DNA from: a virus
Direction: 5' to 3' (one strand)
Length of the DNA stretch: 24,092 nucleotides
IMG/VR virus record: IMGVR_UViG_3300009376_000883
Location: 1 to 24,092 of that record
A model generated the notes under the pieces. The model saw nothing but the letters and a program-made list of their open reading frames with translations. It was not told where the DNA came from and did not search any database. This document shows positions 19,025 through 24,092 of this stretch, one piece after another. The number at the start of each line of letters is the position of its first letter. The first letter of the stretch is position 1. Both the position numbers and the translations under genes were made by a program.

Positions 19025-22000
19025 TTATGAATATCTATTTAATCAGATAGATAAAGCAAAGAAGAAGAAACCAAAGAAAGGTTATATACCCTGGAATAGC
19101 CCAGAGTCGAAAAAACTACAAGAGAAATTCTTAAAGGAGCAAAAAGATAGAGAAACATATACACAGGGAACTGGATTTACTACTGCTGATGCAAAGGATA
19201 AGCTTGTAAAAGAGAAACCAATAAGTGAAAAACTTACAAGAAGAGCAGGTAGAAAACGTGGTAGAGGAAAATATACAACAAGAACAGAACATGATACTAG
19301 AGGTAAGGAGGTAGGTACAACAATTACAGGTACACCTAGAAAAGTAGAGTCAACTGCTGAAATAAGAATACAGGATCTTGATGAAACTGGTACAAAGAAG
19401 AGAGTGATTGATAAAAAACCTGTAAGAGGATTAGATAGGAAAGGAACAAAAAGAAATTATGAAAAGGAAAAGCAAAGAAGACAAGATAAAAAAGACGCAA
19501 AAGATAAACAAGAACAGCAGTTAAAAGAAGGAATTGATGGAGTTCCTGGATCCCATAGTACACTTTCAGGTTCTACTGCTGATAGTAGGTCAAATCCAAA
19601 AGGTAGGGTTGTAAACATTAAGATACCAAAGGCACGGGGAAAGAGACAGTTTCATAGCAAACAACCGGAAACAAAGACAGTAACTAATCTACAACCAAAA
19701 GATATAAAACCAGATAAACCAGTATCAAGAAAGACACAACTAAGACGAGAAGAGGGTGCAAGTAGTTCAAAGAAGATTGGAGTTGATTTGGATGAGATGA
19801 AAGAAAGGATGCAGACAGCTAATAGAAAATTACAAGAAGAAAGAAATACAGAAAGTGTAACTAGTTATGGAGAATTCAGAAAGCTAGACGAAGAAGGTCA
19901 CAACGCTAGATATAAGAAATACATTGCAGATAGAAAAGCAGCAGCAGATAAACGAGAAGCAGATAAAAAAGAGAGAGAATCAATAGATCCTAAAACAGGT
20001 GAAAAAAAAGGACCTAAAGTAAAACTAACGAAACCAAGAAAAAGTAGAGCGAAACCAGAAAAACCAACAACTACTGATACAACGGAAGAAGTATCAGATG
20101 ATCCAGAAGATTATGAAGATTCAAATGATGATGATGATTATGAATATGGAAAAGATTATAAAAATCTAGGTAAATCATTTTACAAAGCATGGTTAGAAAA
20201 GAAAAGAGATTGGGATGCAGAAGATAAAGAATCCAAAGAGATGAATAGACCAATTAAATGTACTAGTTGTGGTAAAACCAAACCTAGAATATTATATGAA
20301 AATCCATTAGGAAGACCTTTTGGAATATGTGATGAGTGTGCATCACCTCCTGCTCCGGGAGAACCAGACCCAAAATGGATTACAGATATGCAGAACGATG
20401 ATGATACTGATGAAAATCCAAAAACATCAAAGAAATCATTTTACAAAGCATGGTTAGAGAAGAAAGATGATTGGGATAAAGATGAAAAAAAGCCCGATTT
20501 GGCTCAGTACGACAGAGGAGGAGGAAAGTTTTGTACAAACTGTGGTAGAAAATCTAAATATCCATTATGGAATCCGAATGATAAAAAATCTGATCCAAGA
20601 TTTAGTAGAGGAAAAGATGAGGGTCTTTGTGATAATTGTTTTGATGAAAGAATGGATAATTCAGAGGGTAAGGACGAGTTTGATGATAAGACTAGAAAAG
20701 AAAATAAATCATTTTACAAATCATGGTTAGAGAAGAAAGAAGAAACTGACTCACAAAAGTTTGAGAGATGGGTAAAGGAACACCCACAACCAGAACACCA
20801 AGAAAAAAAACAGACACAGATAGAATTGGCTTTGTTATTACGACAGATTAATGAAGATGCAAAGAAAAAGAAAAAGGAAAGACAAGAAAGGAAAGAAAGA
20901 TATGATGAAGAAACAGCAGCAACGATGAGAGAGATAGAAGCAGATATTTCTCTTCCAAAAGTTGAGGTTGATGGTAGGAACTCTGCTACCTATAAACACC
21001 CATCAGCGTTTGGAATATTGCAAGGAGGTAAAGAAACTAAAATGCATGACGACCACATTAGACATAGAAGAGAAGCTCAGGGTACTATATCACAAGAAAA
21101 TGCAGAAACATACAAATCATGGTTAAAAGAGAAAGATGCAGTTTCAGGTAAACAGAGTCCAACAAGAAAACCGACTAATAATTACGTATATACAGATGAT
21201 GACGAATCTTTACCTATGACAAGGCAACACCCAAAGGTAGCCATACCTCGAAAACATAGTCCAGACAACTTTCAATATGCTTGGGAACACACAGAGGGCA
21301 ATCCTGGATACATGGAAACTATAGACAACTCAGGTAGAGTTAGTGAAGAGCGTAACGCAACTCACGAACGACATAATTTCTTGGATCGTAAGGAGAGAGA
21401 GGAAGCAAAAGCAAAAGAACCTAAATATACAATCTCTTACAGTTGGAACAAAGAAACAGATAAAGAAAGTGCAGAGAGAAGAGCAAGAGAATGGAACGAG
21501 GAAAGGAAAAAAGCAGAAGAAGACTGTCCATTCTGTGATGATGAGAAAAACCTTAGTAGAGAAGAACGTTGGAAAGACGAAGACAACATGGATGAATATA
21601 CTGCACTGATGTTAGCTGAACATAAAAAAGATCCAGATGCTTTTCATGCAAATATTAGTTCTGCAACACCAGAAGAGCAAAAAAAAATAGACAGTGCAGC
21701 AATGGAATCTGGTAAAGCTGATGACGAGAAATTAAAAGCAGAGATTCAAGATGATGATTGGAGAAAACCAACTGCAACTAAACCACATGAATTTGATCCA
21801 AATAGGCATGGTTCTCATGTAAGAAATATTATGTATCCAGAATCAAAAGACGAATGTTCTGTATGTGGAAAAACTGTTGAGGAGCATAAAGGAGCAAAAA
21901 TTGAAAAACCCACACGAAAACCACATAAATTACAAAATTACAACCCAGATAGTGGCAAGTATGATTATGAAGCAAAAGCAGAAGAAGGTATAGGAGGCAT

Positions 22001-22256
22001 GAATATGGGCAGTCAAAGAGGTCTAGGACATGATGCAGGTTATAAGCAAGATCCTGGTCAATCAGCACAGGTAACAGAAGTTATAGAAGAAGAAACAAAA
22101 AGTGCCTATCAGACCGATTCACAAGACGAAAGTACTGATGTAGAGCCTAATAAACAACAAATACCAGCATCAAAGCCAGGTACAGATGTATTCAAATTAT
22201 ATAAGAAAGCCTTAATAATCAAGTATAAGAATATATATAAACCCCATAATCTTTAA
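19014..22256 (+). CDS. 1080-aa charged modular protein, putative internal scaffold
   Basis: Start at ATG 19014, overlapping the protease stop by 11 bases; GTG 19005 is the alternative. Almost the whole protein is Lys/Glu/Asp-rich low complexity. Ordered islands: SFYKAWLEKK at residues 388-397 and 475-484, SFYKSWLEKK at 566-575, TYKSWLKEK near 699, and KLYKKALIIKYK at the C-terminus. The first two are each followed by a zinc ribbon (C416/C419/C439/C442; C507/C510/C539/C542). Further knuckles are CPFC (about 839) and CSVCGK (about 949). HEFD-CxxCGK and GGMN motifs recur in the protease extension, so the two genes share modules. A capsid-internal scaffold or tether is the best guess (inference); no family recognised. 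Confidence 0.75.
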   Translation: MSLDYEYLFNQIDKAKKKKPKKGYIPWNSPESKKLQEKFLKEQKDRETYTQGTGFTTADAKDKLVKEKPISEKLTRRAGRKRGRGKYTTRTEHDTRGKEVGTTITGTPRKVESTAEIRIQDLDETGTKKRVIDKKPVRGLDRKGTKRNYEKEKQRRQDKKDAKDKQEQQLKEGIDGVPGSHSTLSGSTADSRSNPKGRVVNIKIPKARGKRQFHSKQPETKTVTNLQPKDIKPDKPVSRKTQLRREEGASSSKKIGVDLDEMKERMQTANRKLQEERNTESVTSYGEFRKLDEEGHNARYKKYIADRKAAADKREADKKERESIDPKTGEKKGPKVKLTKPRKSRAKPEKPTTTDTTEEVSDDPEDYEDSNDDDDYEYGKDYKNLGKSFYKAWLEKKRDWDAEDKESKEMNRPIKCTSCGKTKPRILYENPLGRPFGICDECASPPAPGEPDPKWITDMQNDDDTDENPKTSKKSFYKAWLEKKDDWDKDEKKPDLAQYDRGGGKFCTNCGRKSKYPLWNPNDKKSDPRFSRGKDEGLCDNCFDERMDNSEGKDEFDDKTRKENKSFYKSWLEKKEETDSQKFERWVKEHPQPEHQEKKQTQIELALLLRQINEDAKKKKKERQERKERYDEETAATMREIEADISLPKVEVDGRNSATYKHPSAFGILQGGKETKMHDDHIRHRREAQGTISQENAETYKSWLKEKDAVSGKQSPTRKPTNNYVYTDDDESLPMTRQHPKVAIPRKHSPDNFQYAWEHTEGNPGYMETIDNSGRVSEERNATHERHNFLDRKEREEAKAKEPKYTISYSWNKETDKESAERRAREWNEERKKAEEDCPFCDDEKNLSREERWKDEDNMDEYTALMLAEHKKDPDAFHANISSATPEEQKKIDSAAMESGKADDEKLKAEIQDDDWRKPTATKPHEFDPNRHGSHVRNIMYPESKDECSVCGKTVEEHKGAKIEKPTRKPHKLQNYNPDSGKYDYEAKAEEGIGGMNMGSQRGLGHDAGYKQDPGQSAQVTEVIEEETKSAYQTDSQDESTDVEPNKQQIPASKPGTDVFKLYKKALIIKYKNIYKPHNL
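20172..20216 (+). repeat. FYKAWLEKK module, copy 1
   Basis: Repeat unit encoding KSFYKAWLEKK-DWD, followed within 20 residues by a CxxC zinc ribbon. Nearly identical DNA at 20433 and 20706. Confidence 0.75.
20433..20477 (+). repeat. FYKAWLEKK module, copy 2
   Basis: Second unit, again followed by a zinc ribbon, with a longer loop between the cysteine pairs. Confidence 0.75.
20706..20750 (+). repeat. FYKSWLEKK module, copy 3
   Basis: Third unit; the zinc ribbon is missing here and a fourth diverged unit (TYKSWLKEK) follows at 21108-21140. Confidence 0.7.
22230..22241 (+). promoter_or_regulatory. Strong TATA box before scaffold and capsid genes
   Basis: AATATATATAAA lies in the last codons of the preceding gene, centred about 32 bases before ATG 22268. 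It would start a transcript with a very short leader and allow scaffold and capsid to be expressed above the level of upstream genes. Confidence 0.6.
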
Positions 22257-22267
22257 ATAGATTAACT

Positions 22268-22894
22268 ATGGCAGACGAAGAACAAGTTGATCAAGTAGAG
22301 ATCACTAAATCTGACGAAAGCGAACAAGCTTCTTATGAAAGTACAGTTGCAAAGAGTATTGATACTCTAGCAGATGTAGTTCAATCCATAGCCGAATCAC
22401 AGCAAGGTGTAGAAAAAGCTATTACCGAAATGCATCAAAGAGTCAAAGCACTCGAAACACCCAGCGATTTACCATTGAGTCCGAAAGGAACTCAAGGTGG
22501 AGATGATGTTGGTGCTAAAGTGACTGCTCCAAATGACCCCTACCCAGTAGGAGATCAAGTTGGACTGGATTCTGACAGGAGATCTAAAAATCCCCCAAAG
22601 AAAGACCCAGCAGGACTCAAAATGCAGGAAAAACCTGTGCATAAGGCTAGTGAGGAAGAAGATATTGTTGAGAGTTCACAACCAGAAATGGTTATGAAAT
22701 CACAACATGAGTTCTCTACTGAGACACCAAGACCTGGTAGTGCATTAGAAACAGTTGACAAATCCTTTTCAAAGGATTATAGTCCAATACTGAAAGATGC
22801 ACGATCTGAAGGTTATGAAGGTCTCAGCAAAGTAGCACAAAACATCCTAAGTGGTAAATATTACAAACCCACACCAGAGGAGGTAGGTCTATAA
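22268..22894 (+). CDS. 208-aa scaffold-like protein
   Basis: Directly before the capsid gene, acidic and helical. Residues 25-65 form a coiled coil (ADVVQSIAESQQ...HQRVKAL), residues 70-140 are Pro/Gly/Asp-rich and probably disordered, and the C-terminal 40 residues are ordered again (SPILKDARSEGY, then SKVAQNILSGKYY). This order, coiled coil, linker, C-terminal capsid-binding end, and the place between protease and capsid are typical of scaffold proteins (inference from context). Ends in a TAATG junction with the capsid gene, preceded by the strong ribosome-binding site AGGAGGT. Confidence 0.7.
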   Translation: MADEEQVDQVEITKSDESEQASYESTVAKSIDTLADVVQSIAESQQGVEKAITEMHQRVKALETPSDLPLSPKGTQGGDDVGAKVTAPNDPYPVGDQVGLDSDRRSKNPPKKDPAGLKMQEKPVHKASEEEDIVESSQPEMVMKSQHEFSTETPRPGSALETVDKSFSKDYSPILKDARSEGYEGLSKVAQNILSGKYYKPTPEEVGL

Positions 22895-24092
22895 TGGTAC
22901 AAATTAAAACCATTGACGAACTAGAAGCACTCTATTATGGATATAATAGAAACCTATTGAGAAAGGCAGATGCACCAATCACAACTTCAACAGTTGGCGT
23001 TTTCAACGCTATCTATGGAGCATATGCATGGGCTCAGCTCAACTTAGAGGCAAACGCTTTTGGTATCTTACCAAAATATCCTTGGGACAAATCAGGATGG
23101 AGGGTCATAACTGCAAAGCCAGTTCTGAATACAACTAATTCTAACACAGTATTAGGTGGTACATCAGAGGGTGGCTTAATTGCACAAACCATCAAACCAA
23201 CACTTCAAGAAATTGATGTTAGACCAAAGACAGCACAACTGCCTTTCTCAGCATCAGAGGTAATGGAATGGTTAGCAACACATAGTCGTGACGATATTTG
23301 GGGTGGACTAGGTTCACTCAGATTGTACATGGCTGTGCAGCACAAAGAATTCCTCAACAGAATGTTACTCGCAGATGTCGAAAAGCAAGCAGCAGATGCA
23401 AGTGGAGCTTGGACCGGAACAGCAGACTTTGAGTCTCTAGACCGAATTGTATCAACCAGTGCTGAAGAAGCAGTAACTGGTGGTTCACAAACAGGCAACT
23501 ACGATCCATGGGCTGCAAACGCAACCATCGACAGAGATAGTGGTACATCTTTCGATTGTACTGTTGAATCTGCTTCAGGTACTATTGGAACAAATGGTGT
23601 CCTTACTGACGATACACTAAGAGCTTTCTTACGAAAGATTAGAGTCGCAGCAGGTAAAGACCCAAACGTATTCCTAGGATCTCACGAAGTTTACTCCGAG
23701 ATACAAGGTCTATACATGCCTTCAGTCCGTATTCCAAACCCATACGGTGAAAGCTTAGTACAGATTGATGTAAACGGTATCCAATCATTTAAGGGTACTG
23801 GAGTAGGTATTCATGTAGACTCTATATATGGAATTCCATTCATTCCAAGCAAGGATGCACCAAGCAATGCCTCCGACTCATCAGAGATCGGAAGATTATT
23901 TGCATTTGATACATCTGATGCAGAGGGATATGGTTATCCAAGAATCGGAATACAAATTGCAATTCCAACAGAGTATTATGAAGCAACCAGACGTTCACCA
24001 GGTTACCCATTCGTCAACAATGCATTTGTTGAGAAAGGAGTATTCAGGACCATGGGTGAAACAGTATGTCGTCACTTCAGATCACAAGGAAA
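22894..24092 (+). CDS. Major capsid protein, HK97-fold type, 3' end outside the window
   Basis: Open from ATG 22894 to the window end (399 codons). AGGAGGT about nine bases upstream and the TAATG overlap define the start. Position after portal, protease and scaffold, length of at least 399 aa, and the makeup (helical N-terminal arm, then a Gly/Thr-rich strand domain, with RKIRVAAGKDPNVFLGSHEVYSEIQ-like spine-helix region split near 250-275 and IGIQIAIPTEYYEATRR-type C-terminal strands) fit HK97-fold capsid proteins. No cysteine cluster, unlike the neighbours. More C-ending codons than surrounding genes indicate high expression. A protease cleavage site after the N-terminal arm cannot be placed by eye. 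Confidence 0.82.
   Translation, partial: MVQIKTIDELEALYYGYNRNLLRKADAPITTSTVGVFNAIYGAYAWAQLNLEANAFGILPKYPWDKSGWRVITAKPVLNTTNSNTVLGGTSEGGLIAQTIKPTLQEIDVRPKTAQLPFSASEVMEWLATHSRDDIWGGLGSLRLYMAVQHKEFLNRMLLADVEKQAADASGAWTGTADFESLDRIVSTSAEEAVTGGSQTGNYDPWAANATIDRDSGTSFDCTVESASGTIGTNGVLTDDTLRAFLRKIRVAAGKDPNVFLGSHEVYSEIQGLYMPSVRIPNPYGESLVQIDVNGIQSFKGTGVGIHVDSIYGIPFIPSKDAPSNASDSSEIGRLFAFDTSDAEGYGYPRIGIQIAIPTEYYEATRRSPGYPFVNNAFVEKGVFRTMGETVCRHFRSQG

Noticed and set aside
12854-24092. Terminase large or small subunit
   Set aside because: Looked for Walker A with terminase-type nuclease motifs in all rightward genes; none is present, so terminase must be outside the window.

Overview
This window looks like part of the genome of an archaeal head-tailed virus (Caudoviricetes-type), as a free virus or a provirus, most probably infecting an ammonia-oxidising archaeon (Nitrososphaerota/Thaumarchaeota). 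Three things point this way. The DNA is AT-rich, with AGA-dominated arginine codons. Archaeal TATA boxes repeatedly sit about 24-30 bases before a start codon, so many lead genes look leaderless. The right half carries portal, prohead protease, scaffold-like and major capsid genes in a phage-like order. Host assignment is an inference from style; no host marker gene is present.

Layout. Positions 1-12432 are transcribed leftwards and hold about 38 mostly tiny genes packed with ATGA, TAATG or longer overlaps. From right to left these are: (a) 12432-11148, three small proteins (two membrane-anchored) and a matrixin-type metalloprotease; (b) 11096-9927, a chain of mini zinc-finger and membrane proteins ending in a staphylococcal-nuclease-type nuclease; (c) 9926-9699, a gene-poor control region with six GATCGC repeats between two identical TATA elements; (d) 9698-9315, a single well-expressed-looking gene; (e) 9235-6139, a 12-gene coupled operon of small proteins including a SWIM zinc finger; (f) 6022-5681, another single gene; (g) 5605 to the left end, an operon with a GHKL-type ATPase, two unknown proteins, a MoxR/CbbQ-type AAA+ ATPase, then a run of mini zinc proteins joined by a repeated gene-junction sequence.

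Positions 12433-12575 are the divergent switch: a structured, tRNA-like inverted-repeat element plus a nearly palindromic TATA region. Positions 12576-24092 run rightwards: a DUF7220-like membrane protein, portal, small proteins, a reversed two-gene island (16457-15836), a holin-like membrane protein, an XkdF-like prohead protease with a long zinc-rich tail, a very long charged protein built from repeated aromatic-helix and zinc-ribbon modules, a scaffold-like protein, and the major capsid protein, which runs off the window.

The most striking theme is zinc. About twenty proteins carry CxxC-type clusters, including zinc ribbons inserted in the portal, in the protease tail and in the long morphogenesis protein. 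The best candidates for an undescribed system are the GHKL + AAA+ cassette (5605-959) and the zinc-ribbon capsid assembly set (12854-22894). No terminase, DNA polymerase, integrase, tRNA or CRISPR array was recognised in the window.
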